This document shows, one piece after another, positions 20,401-28,310 of a stretch of 64,000 nt of DNA (the stretch's first letter is position 1; each line of letters begins with the position of its first letter). Position numbers and translations under genes: made by a program. Under the pieces are notes generated by a model, which saw only the letters and a list, made by a program, of their open reading frames with translations, was not told the origin of the DNA and ran no database searches. This stretch comes from Polyangium jinanense (GTDB lineage Bacteria > Myxococcota > Polyangia > Polyangiales > Polyangiaceae). The DNA is taken from the NCBI RefSeq assembly GCF_028435365.1, contig NZ_JAGTJJ010000014.1, forward strand, positions 1-64,000. The letters run 5' to 3'.

Positions 20401-21616
20401 CCGCGACCCCGACGTGCGGTCCGTCGAGCCCCGCGGGCCAGTTCGAGACCGTGTTGGACTGGATCTCGTCCGGGATCGGGATGCCCGTGGGCAGATCCAT
20501 CGGCGAGAACTTCACGCACTGCGAGATGGGCGTGGGCTCCGCGCCGCCGTACATGCCGAGCGTCGCGCCGCCATCGATCGGGTTGAGATCACCCCACGCG
20601 TAGCCGCTGTTGTCGGTCCGCTGGCTCGCGCCGCCGACCGCGAAGAGGATGTCGAGGCCGCCCTTCGTGCCCGGCGAGACGCTCGCGAGCAGGCTGCCGA
20701 GGTTCACGTTGCCGTCGGTGCCGAGGATGATCGAGGCACACTCGTCGCTCTCGGCCGTTCCATAACGACAAACGCCGCCCACGTCGTTCGTGCCGAGCGG
20801 GCAGGAGGGGTTCAGATCCGGGTTCGCCTGCTGGCAGAGCTGCTCCTCGATCGTCTCGGAGAGCGTGCCGATGAGCTCGCCGACGAGCAGATCGAAGACG
20901 ATGCCCTTCATCGCGTTGAGCACGAAGTTCGAGAACCCGCCACCGCAGAACTCGAGCGAGTCCTGGAGCTGGGTCTCGTTGACCGAGAGCGTGCCGACCT
21001 TGACCCGCGAGTAGCCGTACCGCGAGTGCGCCGCGTTCGTGTCGACCTCGATCGAGATGTCGACGTTCAGATCGATGTTTGCAAACGTCGACGGCGTGGT
21101 GCAGCCGTTGCCCGTCAGGCGCGCCGTGGCGCTGTCGGGGATGCCGAAGTACGAGATGTCGATCGGCAGGTCCTGGAGCCGGAGCGGCAGCGGGCCCGTG
21201 ATCTTGATGTTGTGCGGCGTCGACGTGTCGATGTTGAGCTGGGCGTTACCGACGTCGATCTCCGCGACGCATTTCGGCGGGTTCGAGCCCTCGTTGGGGC
21301 CGTCGGGGCAAACGTCGTAACCGATGCCCGCGGTCGAACCGCTCGTCGAGGGGATGGGGAACGTGACGACGCCGCCGCTCCCGCTGCCCCCAAGGAGGCT
21401 CTTGGCCAGAGGCCCGAGGTTCTGCTCGAGGAACGTGAGCCCGGATTGCGTGAGCCGCACCGAGCCGGCGTTCTCGATCCGGGCGTTTGGATCGAAGCCG
21501 CCGGGCAAGGGTGTCATGCCACAGCCCGAGCATCCGCTCGAGCAACCACCGCCGGCACAACCGGCGATGAGGATCACGACCATGATCCCGATGAGATGTC
21601 TGAGAAAGCGAGGCAT
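17438..21616 (-). CDS. Giant two-part lipoprotein with internal MYXO-CTERM-like tail
   Basis: A 1392-residue exported protein. The N terminus is a lipoprotein signal (GIMVVILIAGC, Cys 20) followed by a Cys/Gly cluster. Residues 40 to about 830 form the first part, ending in repeated beta-rich domains (DAEPPVIAVGEVQEG, YRLDGGAWSAWKPV). At about 834 comes GEGCGCAVVG, a hydrophobic span MWIVGLALLGAVIRF and GRRR, the layout of a MYXO-CTERM sorting tail, which normally ends a protein. Instead the frame continues into a second signal-like stretch (RRTIRALSGLAIIGAAGSFAGC, about 890-912) and a second part of about 480 residues containing a Cys-rich insert (CRAYNCALGDVCVQETGRC) and repeats such as NPAVAYYDRTNKALKFAQ. 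This looks like a fusion of two exported proteins. Function unknown. Confidence 0.85.
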   Translation of the reverse strand: MPRFLRHLIGIMVVILIAGCAGGGCSSGCSGCGMTPLPGGFDPNARIENAGSVRLTQSGLTFLEQNLGPLAKSLLGGSGSGGVVTFPIPSTSGSTAGIGYDVCPDGPNEGSNPPKCVAEIDVGNAQLNIDTSTPHNIKITGPLPLRLQDLPIDISYFGIPDSATARLTGNGCTTPSTFANIDLNVDISIEVDTNAAHSRYGYSRVKVGTLSVNETQLQDSLEFCGGGFSNFVLNAMKGIVFDLLVGELIGTLSETIEEQLCQQANPDLNPSCPLGTNDVGGVCRYGTAESDECASIILGTDGNVNLGSLLASVSPGTKGGLDILFAVGGASQRTDNSGYAWGDLNPIDGGATLGMYGGAEPTPISQCVKFSPMDLPTGIPIPDEIQSNTVSNWPAGLDGPHVGVAVSERFANYALNGMYNSGFLCLGISTETVPQLASGTLSLLAASLKDLGLQREPQQVALVIRPGRPPTATFGNGTDINADPLIRVKLDQASFDFYIWSTDRFIRFMTATFDLDVPVNLTVTPDGLLPVLDKIGVTNGVVTNSELLKEDPAVIASALQGLIGGLGSQFLGGISAIDLADALSSVGLTLTIPETVEGQGSAGLRKLSKGSDNYLGIFATLGVGQASPVAPNPGSAAKAEPIETTARVIEKKLDRTGFRLGTVDEENAPVVTLQMSSPSDLGAVPVEYSYRVDRGMWKPFTRERTVDVRDEWLRLQGKHTVSVRSRVVGKPETLDETPAEIDVVIDAEPPVIAVGEVQEGNRVSIDVRDLVGGGGESRVRYRLDGGAWSAWKPVTELGMIDVGESAEIDVEAEDAEGNVAEASQALIRGRALITGEGCGCAVVGDDRTQGKPMWIVGLALLGAVIRFGRRRSPKAVAAKPVAAPAPARRASSRRTIRALSGLAIIGAAGSFAGCNCGGDDSAIAAGYSCVAPGCTTLEPGLIGAYTSVAVSGKGIWVAGYVEADWANENSWGDLVVGTWNGTSVGWSAIDGVPAEPAVDPTKFNKNGFRGGQLDSGDDVGTWTSIAVSSDGNPAVAYYDRTNKALKFAQRVGGTWNIVTVEQKAQADIGRYAKLLMAGGDKPTIAYLSIEPGKDGAITSKVRIAAATTATPGAAEWTFEDVAVDEATPCRAYNCALGDVCVQETGRCQEKLTACDPKCGSGSACVDIGGATQCADTFDAAKIDTYPEAIGDYISLAQDPAGALGLAFYDRIRGNLVIASKNAGMWQTTIVDGQAADGTDTGDMGIGSSLFIDEKGDWHLSYVDGLSEGLRYAQVTKGTTVKFTGIVDDGLTIDGMTKFDDGQHLVGDDSAIYVGASGAVHITYQDATAGKLRYAVGTPTGDQVDWKVRAVEQDGFAGAFSRPIEVEGQLMLVNWWRRLDEAGPRGDVSIVSP

Positions 21617-21745
21617 GGCGAAGACCTCCGAAGCGCCACCGATGCGGCCTCTCGCACACGCCAGAGGCCGTTTTTCACCGGATTTGCGCGATCGTACGCG
21701 TCCTACGGCGCACGCCGCAAGCGTGACGGACGGGACGTCTCCGCG

Positions 21746-22723
21746 TCAGAGCGGACAGCCGCCGTTGATCTTCACCGCGCTCGCCGCGAACTCCGCGCCG
21801 AGCTGCACCGCGTCGGCGCACGTCCCGTCCGCAGCCGCGTTCGTGGCGTCGCACCAATCGCCCTTGTAATCGATTTTTCCGTTCGCATCGCGCACGCACT
21901 TCGCGATCGGCGTGGCGGCGTCGTCCTTGCCCGTCAGGAGCGCGCAGAGCGACTTCTTCGCGAGATCGACCTCGACGGCATCCGCATCTTCGAGCGTGAT
22001 GTACCCCTCGATCTTGCCCGCGTTGTTGAACGTGAACTGATTCTCTTCGGGGTACGGCTTGCAGAGGTTCAGCGGATCGAGGCCCTCGGCGTTGTAGCTG
22101 CCGACGCAGTTGTTGTTGGACGAGAGCTTTCCGCCCAGGATCCGCGCCTTCTTGAGCGGCAGGAGGATGGGCTCGCCGCCCTCGGCCGTGTACACGGGGA
22201 CGATGATGTCCTGACCCTGATCGACCTCGAAGTTGCCCTGCGAGAGATCACTCGAGAACTTGATCGGCGTGATGTTGAAGCCGCCGATCATCTCGTTCAC
22301 GAAGGTGTAGCCGTCCGCGGGGTTCGCGACGGGCTTCGCGCCGCCCGTGCACACGGTGTTCGTCATCGTGTCGAAGTGGAGCAACCACGAGAACGTGCCC
22401 TGGCCGGACAGGTTGCACTTCGTGTCGTTCAGCGCGACGCCGCCTGCGACGGTCTTGCCGATGAAGCTCGCGGCCGCGAGCGTCGCAGGCTTGCTGATGA
22501 TGATCTGCGACATGCGCAGGCCGAACTCCGTCTGGCTCGCGTTGTCGACGAGCGCGATACACGTGGGATCGGCCGAGACGCACTCGGCCGTGAGCGCGCA
22601 GTTCGCGTTCGAAGGAGGCGGCTGGGAGGGCGGGGTATCCTCACCGCCGCAGCCGCTGCCGAGGACCCCGAGAGACAAAAGCCCGAAAGCCGCGAGCGAC
22701 GCGGCCACATTCGAAAAGCGCAT
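21746..22723 (-). CDS. Lipoprotein, unknown
   Basis: A 325-residue lipoprotein: signal MRFSNVAASLAAFGLLSLGV with lipobox LGSGC (Cys 25), then a Pro-rich linker and a Cys-containing beta-rich domain of about 270 residues (GTFSWLLHFDTM, DQGQDIIVPVYTAEGGEPI, GKIEGYITLEDADAVEVD). The ATG used gives a standard signal peptide; the frame extends 18 codons further without one. Eight or more Cys in the mature part suggest disulfides. Style and gene position resemble the lipoprotein at 33.1-34.2 kb, but sequence similarity is not evident. Confidence 0.78.
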   Translation of the reverse strand: MRFSNVAASLAAFGLLSLGVLGSGCGGEDTPPSQPPPSNANCALTAECVSADPTCIALVDNASQTEFGLRMSQIIISKPATLAAASFIGKTVAGGVALNDTKCNLSGQGTFSWLLHFDTMTNTVCTGGAKPVANPADGYTFVNEMIGGFNITPIKFSSDLSQGNFEVDQGQDIIVPVYTAEGGEPILLPLKKARILGGKLSSNNNCVGSYNAEGLDPLNLCKPYPEENQFTFNNAGKIEGYITLEDADAVEVDLAKKSLCALLTGKDDAATPIAKCVRDANGKIDYKGDWCDATNAAADGTCADAVQLGAEFAASAVKINGGCPL

Positions 22724-22801
22724 CCGTGTTTCCTCCACGCAAAAAGGAGCGCGGAGACTATCACGGACGGCGCCCACTCCGCGCGGGGCGGAGCGGGTGG
22801 A

Positions 22802-23728
22802 TCACATCGTGCTGGCGCCGAACTCGTAGAGCTTCTGGATGTCGGCGACGCGCGCGGAGACCTCGTCGCGCGCGAGCACGCCGACCTTGCCCGTGCCTAC
22901 CGCCTCGACGCAAAACGACGCCGTGGCCGTCGCGTGCACCATCGCGCGCCGCAGCGCGAGCGGCGTGACGTCGGACTGCGTCGCGAGGTAGCCAAGGAAG
23001 CCGCCCGCGAACGAGTCGCCCGCGCCCGTCGGATCCACTTCGTCCTCGAGCGGGAATCCGTGGGCCGCGAACACGCCCTCCTCGTCGAAGAGGAGCGCGC
23101 CGTGCTCACCGCGCTTGATGACGAGGCGCTTCGGGCCACGCGCGAGGATGTCGCGCGCCGCGCGCCGGATGTTGTGGATGCCCGAGAGCTGTCGCGCCTC
23201 CTCGTCGTTCACGATGAGCACGTCGATGCGCTTCAGCATCGACGCGAGCAGCGTGGGCTCACCCGTGATCCAGAAGTTCATCGTGTCGGCCACGACGAGG
23301 CGAGGCGAGCGCACCTGCTCGAGCACGTCGAGCTGCAGCCCCGGATGGATGTTGCCGAGCAGGAGGAACGGCGTGTCGCGGTAGGACTCGGGCAGGCGCG
23401 GGCGGAAGTCGGCGAAGACGTTGAGCTGCGTGTCGAGCGTGGTGCGGTGGACGAGATCCTGATCGTACCGGCCCGCCCAGCGGAACGTTTTTCCATTCGC
23501 CCGCTCGATGCCGCGCGTGTCGATGCCGCGGGCCTGCATGGCGATGAGCACGTGCTCCGGAAAATCGTCCCCGACGACGGCAACGACACGCACCGGCGCG
23601 AAGACCGACGCGGTCATGGCCGCGTACGTGGCCGAGCCGCCCACGACGTCGCGCGCCTTGCCCGAGGGCAGGTCGAGATCGTCGAAGGCCATGGATCCAA
23701 CGATGAGAATCGGAGAGGACGTGCTCAC
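22802..23728 (-). CDS. PfkB-family sugar/nucleoside kinase
   Basis: A 308-residue ribokinase-type kinase. The N-terminal motif MAFDDLDLPSGKARDVVGGSATYAA corresponds to the substrate-binding GG signature. The C-terminal DPTGAGDSFAGGFLGYL is the PfkB ATP/anion-hole signature with the catalytic Asp. It phosphorylates a sugar or nucleoside; the substrate cannot be read from sequence. It starts (GTG) 11 bp after mtnP, last gene of a seven-gene run, which makes a role in nucleoside or methylthioribose salvage plausible but unproven. A longer GTG start would overlap mtnP by 28 bp. Confidence 0.88.
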   Translation of the reverse strand: MSTSSPILIVGSMAFDDLDLPSGKARDVVGGSATYAAMTASVFAPVRVVAVVGDDFPEHVLIAMQARGIDTRGIERANGKTFRWAGRYDQDLVHRTTLDTQLNVFADFRPRLPESYRDTPFLLLGNIHPGLQLDVLEQVRSPRLVVADTMNFWITGEPTLLASMLKRIDVLIVNDEEARQLSGIHNIRRAARDILARGPKRLVIKRGEHGALLFDEEGVFAAHGFPLEDEVDPTGAGDSFAGGFLGYLATQSDVTPLALRRAMVHATATASFCVEAVGTGKVGVLARDEVSARVADIQKLYEFGASTM

Positions 23729-23739
23729 GGCGGCCCCTT

Positions 23740-24618
23740 CTAGCACGAGAGATCCGGCAAAAGCCACGACAGCCGCGCCCGCGTCTGTTCGGGTACGAGA
23801 TCACGTCGGGTCATGACCGCGTTCGTGAGCGCGCCGTGCGCCGGGCTCGTCTTGGGATCGGGCAGCGTACGCGAGAGACCCCGCAGCGCGCGCCGCGCAT
23901 ACGCCACGTTCTCCCGGAGCACCGCGATCACCGCCTCCACCGTCACCGCCTCCTCGGTCGCGTGCCAGCAGTCGTAGTCGGTCGACATCGCGAGCAGCGC
24001 GTAAGGCAGCTCCGCCTCGCGCGCGAGCTTCGCCTCGGGCATCGCCGTCATGCCGATCACGTGCACGCCCCAGCTCCGATAGAGGAGGCTTTCCGCGCGT
24101 GTCGAGAACTGCGGGCCTTCGATGCACACGTACGTGCCGCCGCGGTGGAGCTTCTTCTGCGTATCCGAGAGCGCCTGCGAAGCGGCGTCCGCGAGCGCGG
24201 ACGAGAGATGCGGACAAACCGGATCGGCGAAGGCCACATGCCCCACGACGCCGCCCTCGAAAAACGTGCTCGTGCGGCGCTTCGTGAGATCGATGAACTG
24301 ATCGACGATCACGAGATCCCCAGGCGGGATTTCCTCGCGCATGGATCCCACCGCGCTCACGCTGACGAGGTGCGTGGCGCCGAGCTTCTTCAGCGCGCAC
24401 ACGTTCGCGCGGTAGTTGATCTCCGTCGGCGAGAGTCGATGGCCTCGTCCGTGGCGCGGCAAGAACAGCAGCGTCGTCCCCGAGTCGCGATCGCGGCCGC
24501 GGAACACGAGGTCGCTCGGCGGACCGTACGGCGTCTCGACGTCGACCTCCTCGACGTCCTCGAGATCCTCGAGCGCGTACACACCGCTGCCGCCGATCAC
24601 CCCGAGGACGTGGCTCAT
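23740..24618 (-). CDS. mtnP: S-methyl-5'-thioadenosine phosphorylase
   Basis: A 292-residue purine nucleoside phosphorylase of the MTAP group. Phosphate and ribose sites are visible: GVIGGSGVY, FLPRHGRGHRLSPTEINYRAN, SAVGSMREEIPPGDLVIVDQ, then CIEGPQFSTRAES and IGMTAMPEAKLAREAE and STDYDCW. It cleaves methylthioadenosine, the by-product of polyamine and quorum-signal synthesis, to adenine and methylthioribose-1-phosphate. Its start overlaps the end of gmk by 4 bp, so the two are translationally coupled. Confidence 0.92.
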   Translation of the reverse strand: MSHVLGVIGGSGVYALEDLEDVEEVDVETPYGPPSDLVFRGRDRDSGTTLLFLPRHGRGHRLSPTEINYRANVCALKKLGATHLVSVSAVGSMREEIPPGDLVIVDQFIDLTKRRTSTFFEGGVVGHVAFADPVCPHLSSALADAASQALSDTQKKLHRGGTYVCIEGPQFSTRAESLLYRSWGVHVIGMTAMPEAKLAREAELPYALLAMSTDYDCWHATEEAVTVEAVIAVLRENVAYARRALRGLSRTLPDPKTSPAHGALTNAVMTRRDLVPEQTRARLSWLLPDLSC

Positions 24619-25244
24619 GTGGAGGCTCCGACCTTCCCCTCGGCGAGCATCTGCTCGCAGAGCAGCGCGTGCCGGCCACGACGGCAACGCTCGGCGAACA
24701 CCACCGCACGAAGCTGATCGTACGCCCGCTCGAGATCGTCGTTCACGATCACGTAGTCGAAGAATCCGTAATGCTCGATCTCGCTCTTCGCCGCCTGGAG
24801 GCGACGCAGCGTGGTCGGCTCGTCCTCGGTCCCGCGGCCGCGCAGCCTGCGCTCGAGCTCGGTGAGCGAGGGCGGCAGGATGAACACGGAGGCGGCCTCG
24901 GGCATGCGCGCCTTGATCTGCCGCGCGCCCTGGTAGTCGATGTCGAACAGCACGCCGCGCGCCTCGCGCTTCGCGATCTCGATCTCGGCGACGCTCGTGC
25001 CGTAGTAGTTGCCGTGCACCGGCGCCCACTCCGCGAACGCGTGCTCGCCGATCATCCGATCGAACGCGTCCTTGTCGATGAAGTGGTACTCGCGCCCGTC
25101 GAGCTCGTTCGGGCGAGGCTTGCGCGTCGTGTGCGAGACCGAGAAGCGCAGGTCCGGGAACTCCGCGCGAAGCCGGTTGCAGAGCGTCGTCTTGCCCGCC
25201 CCGGAAGGGGAGGAGACGATGAGGAGGAGGAAGTCGCTCACCAT
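24615..25244 (-). CDS. gmk: Guanylate kinase
   Basis: A 209-residue enzyme of normal length for the family. It has the P-loop SSPSGAGKTTL near the N terminus, the GMP-binding SHTTRKPRPNELDGREYHF, the lid segment and IDYQGARQIK. It converts GMP to GDP. The ATG at MVSDFLLLIV is preferred over a longer frame. It follows yicC by 47 bp, the classic yicC-gmk pairing, and overlaps mtnP by 4 bp. Confidence 0.96.
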   Translation of the reverse strand: MVSDFLLLIVSSPSGAGKTTLCNRLRAEFPDLRFSVSHTTRKPRPNELDGREYHFIDKDAFDRMIGEHAFAEWAPVHGNYYGTSVAEIEIAKREARGVLFDIDYQGARQIKARMPEAASVFILPPSLTELERRLRGRGTEDEPTTLRRLQAAKSEIEHYGFFDYVIVNDDLERAYDQLRAVVFAERCRRGRHALLCEQMLAEGKVGAST

Positions 25245-25291
25245 TCGTGTCGGTCTCGTGCTGGGGTTCTGGGCCTTCGGGCGTGTCCGCG

Positions 25292-26170
25292 TCACTCGAC
25301 GTTCTGCACCTGCTCGCGAAGCCGCTCGAGCTCGACCTTGATGCCGACGACGAGCTGGCTGACCGAGGCGTCCTGGGCCTTCGCGCCGAGCGTGTTGGCC
25401 TCGCGTACCATTTCCTGCAGAAGGAAGTCGAGCCGCCTCCCCACGGGCTCGCCCCCACTCGACGCGAGCACGCCTTCGAGCTGATCGAGGTGGCTCCGCA
25501 GGCGCGTGAGCTCCTCGGTGAAATCACTCTTGTCCACGAGGATCGCAAGCTCGAGCTCGAGCCTGCCCCGATCCACCGTGAGCTCCGCGCTCGCGAGCAG
25601 ACGTTCGAGCCGCTCGTGCAGCCGCCGCTGCGCCGCCTCGCGCAAACCGTCCGCCTGTGAAGCAATCGCTTCGATGAGGCGCCGGAGCGCCTGGCACCGG
25701 CCCGAGAGATCCGCGTGCAGCGCTTCGCCCTCCGCGCGGCACATCGCGTCCATCGCCGAGATCGCGGCCTCGATCGCGCGCCTGACCGCGTCGCGCACCG
25801 CCGCGAGCTCCGGCCCCGCCGGCGGGATGAACAGATCCGGCACGGCCGAGAGCAACGCGAGCGGCAGCTCCGCGCCCGGCGCGAGCTCGTCCCGCAGCGA
25901 GAGGAGCTGACGGAACGCCGAGCGCGCACGCGCCACGTCGAGCGTCGCCGCCGTCAGCACCGGCCCCTCCGTACGCACGACGAGCTCGACCCGTCCGCGA
26001 CGCAGCCGCTCGCGCACGACTTGCTCGGCGAAAAGCGCGATCTCGGCGAGCTCGCGCGGCAGTCGCGTTCGAACGTCGAGGAACCGCTGGTTGACGGAGC
26101 GGATCTCGGCGAGCACGCGGCCCTCTCCGAGGGTCACCTCGCCGATCCCGAACCCCGTCATGCTCCGCAT
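25292..26170 (-). CDS. yicC: YicC-family endoribonuclease
   Basis: A 292-residue member of the YicC family, recently described as an RNase in enterobacteria. Family landmarks are the N-terminal MRSMTGFGIGE, SVNQRFLDV, and the C-terminal LVDKSDFTEELTRLRSHL and GRRLDFLLQEMVREANTLG. The start is fixed by the conserved N terminus. It lies 20 bp after the epimerase and 47 bp before gmk. Confidence 0.94.
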   Translation of the reverse strand: MRSMTGFGIGEVTLGEGRVLAEIRSVNQRFLDVRTRLPRELAEIALFAEQVVRERLRRGRVELVVRTEGPVLTAATLDVARARSAFRQLLSLRDELAPGAELPLALLSAVPDLFIPPAGPELAAVRDAVRRAIEAAISAMDAMCRAEGEALHADLSGRCQALRRLIEAIASQADGLREAAQRRLHERLERLLASAELTVDRGRLELELAILVDKSDFTEELTRLRSHLDQLEGVLASSGGEPVGRRLDFLLQEMVREANTLGAKAQDASVSQLVVGIKVELERLREQVQNVE

Positions 26171-26190
26171 GGCTCTGCCGGATACGTCGC

Positions 26191-27252
26191 TCACCGAAAG
26201 AGTGCAACAACGTTGGTTGTCGCACCCGCAAGATTTGCGCTCTCCCGCGGACTTTGTGCGCGTCGCTCGGCCGACCGCCGAGCGGCCTCGGCGGGTCCCT
26301 GCGCCCGGAGCGCCTCCAGGTACGCGATCGTCGGGGCGATGCCGTCCTCCCACCGCACGGAAGGCTCGTACCCCAGGATTTCCCGCGCGAGGCTCACGTC
26401 CGCGAGCGAATGTCGCACGTCGCCCGGTCGGGCCGGGCCGTGCTCGACGGCGAGCGCACTCCCGAGGACGCGGCCGATCTCGACGCAAAGCGCGTTCAAG
26501 GACACGCGCCGTCCGCCCGCGATGTTGACGACCTCGCCCGCGAGCTTCCGCGGCGACGCAGCGGCGAGCAAGTTCGCCCGCACCGCGTTGTCGACGAAGC
26601 AGAAGTCACGCGTCTGCTCGCCGTCGCCGAAGATCCGGATCGGCCTTCCCGCGAGCGCGGCGTCGACGAAGCGCGGGATCGCCGCGGCGTACGGCCCCTC
26701 GGGCGTCTGATGCGGGCCGAAGACGTTGAAGTACCGCAGGCACATCGTCTCCAGGCCGTAGATCGAGGAGAAGACGCGGCAATAACTCTCGCACGCGAGC
26801 TTCGTCACGGCGTACGGCGAGAGCGGCATCGGCTGCATGTCCTCGCGCTTCGGCAGGACGGGCGTCTCGCCATACGCCGAGGACGACGCGGCGAACACGA
26901 CACGACGCACGCCGACGCGGCGCGACACGTCGAGCACGGTGACGGTGCCGCCGACGTTGACGGCGTCGCTCGTGACCGGGTCTTCGACGCTGCGCGGCAC
27001 CGACCCGAGCGCGGCCTCGTGAAAGACGACCTCGACCCCCGCGGCGGCCTTGGCGACGGCCTCGGGGTCGCGGATGTCGCCCTCGATGCGCTCGACCGCG
27101 GAGGAAGGGGAGATCCCGTCGAGGTTCTCCCACATCCCCGTGGCGAGGTTGTCGAGCACGCGGACGCGCTCGCCCGCGGCGACGAGCGCCGCGACGATGT
27201 TGCTGCCGATGAAACCGGCACCGCCGGTGACCAGGTAACGAGGCGTGGACAT
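26191..27252 (-). CDS. NAD-dependent nucleotide-sugar epimerase/dehydratase
   Basis: A 353-residue extended short-chain dehydrogenase. It has the Rossmann motif VTGGAGFIGS, a catalytic Ser in ASSSAYGE, the YAVTK (YxxxK) pair, and a sugar-binding C-terminal half (RYFNVFGPHQTPEGPY, GDGEQTRDFCFV). It is closest in look to UDP-glucose/UDP-GlcNAc 4-epimerases of the WbpP/GalE type. A likely role is supplying precursors for surface polysaccharide; the exact sugar is not known. The last 40 residues are a Ser/Ala/Arg tail beyond the normal domain. Confidence 0.88.
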   Translation of the reverse strand: MSTPRYLVTGGAGFIGSNIVAALVAAGERVRVLDNLATGMWENLDGISPSSAVERIEGDIRDPEAVAKAAAGVEVVFHEAALGSVPRSVEDPVTSDAVNVGGTVTVLDVSRRVGVRRVVFAASSSAYGETPVLPKREDMQPMPLSPYAVTKLACESYCRVFSSIYGLETMCLRYFNVFGPHQTPEGPYAAAIPRFVDAALAGRPIRIFGDGEQTRDFCFVDNAVRANLLAAASPRKLAGEVVNIAGGRRVSLNALCVEIGRVLGSALAVEHGPARPGDVRHSLADVSLAREILGYEPSVRWEDGIAPTIAYLEALRAQGPAEAARRSAERRAQSPRESANLAGATTNVVALFR

Positions 27253-27289
27253 GCCCGTTTCGATGCTCGAACGCGCAGGCGCTCGCGAC

Positions 27290-27607
27290 TTACTTCTTCT
27301 TGAACAGATCGTCGAGGCGGGCCTTCGACTTGGCGATCTGCGCGGACGTATCTTCGGGGACGCCGTTCTTGAACGTGAAGAACGTGCAGAAGTTCGCTTT
27401 TTCCCGGTCGGGGATGTACTCGGCGATCCGCTCCTTGCACTGGTTGTGCGCGGACGGATCCCAGTACTCGCAGTTCTTGCAGCAGTGCATGTCGACGCCG
27501 CAGTGCGGACACGTGTCGGCGCGCTGGAGCTTCACCTCGAAGACGAGCTCGTTCTTGCACTTGTGGCAGAAGTGGCGCTTCTGCTCGACCTTCGGAATCC
27601 AGCCCAT
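27290..27607 (-). CDS. Zinc-ribbon protein
   Basis: A 105-residue protein with three metal-binding pairs: CHKC, CPHC, then a CCKNC cluster with a later Cys in NQCKERI and NFCTFF. Two zinc sites are likely. The C-terminal 30 residues are Lys-rich and helical (KSKARLDDLFKKK). Function unknown. It is 17 bp after the DUF507 gene and 37 bp before the epimerase. Confidence 0.82.
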   Translation of the reverse strand: MGWIPKVEQKRHFCHKCKNELVFEVKLQRADTCPHCGVDMHCCKNCEYWDPSAHNQCKERIAEYIPDREKANFCTFFTFKNGVPEDTSAQIAKSKARLDDLFKKK

Positions 27608-27624
27608 CGGTCTCTACTCTCCCC

Positions 27625-28137
27625 TCAAACGAGGCCCTTGCGGCGCTGGATCTCGTTCTTGATCTTCTGGTACTCGACCTCCCAGGTCCGAGTCCCTTCC
27701 TGCAGGTTCTTCATCTTGTTCCGGACCTCGGCGTCGAGCTCGTCGTCGGCCGCGAGGTACTTCTTCAGCACCGGCCGCATGCGACGCCTGAGGTCGTGAT
27801 CCTGACCGTAGACCTCGTCGACGTTGCCCGAGTGCATGAGCATCTCGATGCACTGGTCTAGCAAGTAGTCGAGGATGTCTTCGCCGATCTTGATGCCTTT
27901 TTGTTCGGCGATGATCTTCCGGATCCGCCCGAGCTCGGACGGCGGAAGGCCACGCGACTCCAGCGTGGCCTTCGACTTGTCCATCACTTCCTTTTCCGTC
28001 GCGAGGTACTGAGAAAAGACGGACTCCAGGTCGCGGACCACCTCTTTTCGGTCCTCACACTCGATCTCCCCGTTGTCCGCCAGGGTTTTGACGATTTCTT
28101 CGCTGAGAGGGGCAATTTTACCGCTAAAGAGGCGCAT
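27625..28137 (-). CDS. DUF507-family protein
   Basis: A 170-residue, highly charged helical protein matching the DUF507 family of Deltaproteobacteria and relatives (MRLFSGKIAPLSEEIVKTL at the start, LDYLLDQCIEMLMHSGNVDEVYGQDHDLRRRMRPVLKKYL in the middle, in two segments). Function unknown. It is the first gene of a seven-gene run on this strand that extends to the PfkB kinase. The ATG at MRLFSGKI is fixed by the family start. Confidence 0.88.
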   Translation of the reverse strand: MRLFSGKIAPLSEEIVKTLADNGEIECEDRKEVVRDLESVFSQYLATEKEVMDKSKATLESRGLPPSELGRIRKIIAEQKGIKIGEDILDYLLDQCIEMLMHSGNVDEVYGQDHDLRRRMRPVLKKYLAADDELDAEVRNKMKNLQEGTRTWEVEYQKIKNEIQRRKGLV

Positions 28138-28310
28138 CCAACGATCCGTAGCTTCAGGGGAGCGGGGCACCGGATCCCCGCCAACTTGGGTTCTTCGGCT
28201 GGGGCTTCGGCCCCCGAAAGGTACGGGCCGTACTTCGGAGATGTCAACGCAAGCCGCGTTCTTTTTCAGGGCCCGCACGGCGAAAACGCACCTAGAGGAG
28301 CAGTCTCGAT
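28138..28310. promoter_or_regulatory. Divergent regulatory region with palindrome and hairpins
   Basis: This gap must hold promoters for the DUF507 run and the Crp/Fnr gene. It contains GTACGG-G-CCGTAC (28221-28233), a perfect 6-bp palindrome with a 1-nt centre and the best operator candidate. It also contains a UUCG-capped hairpin GGGGC/GCCCC (28201-28214) and a GCGGGG/CCCCGC hairpin (28162-28181). Clear -10/-35 boxes are not obvious. Confidence 0.4.

Noticed and set aside
17657..23743. A very long open frame on the plus strand (over 2000 codons)
   Set aside because: It runs opposite several well-supported genes, is dominated by Arg, Ala, Asp and Val, and reflects high GC with few stop codons. 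No domain is seen.
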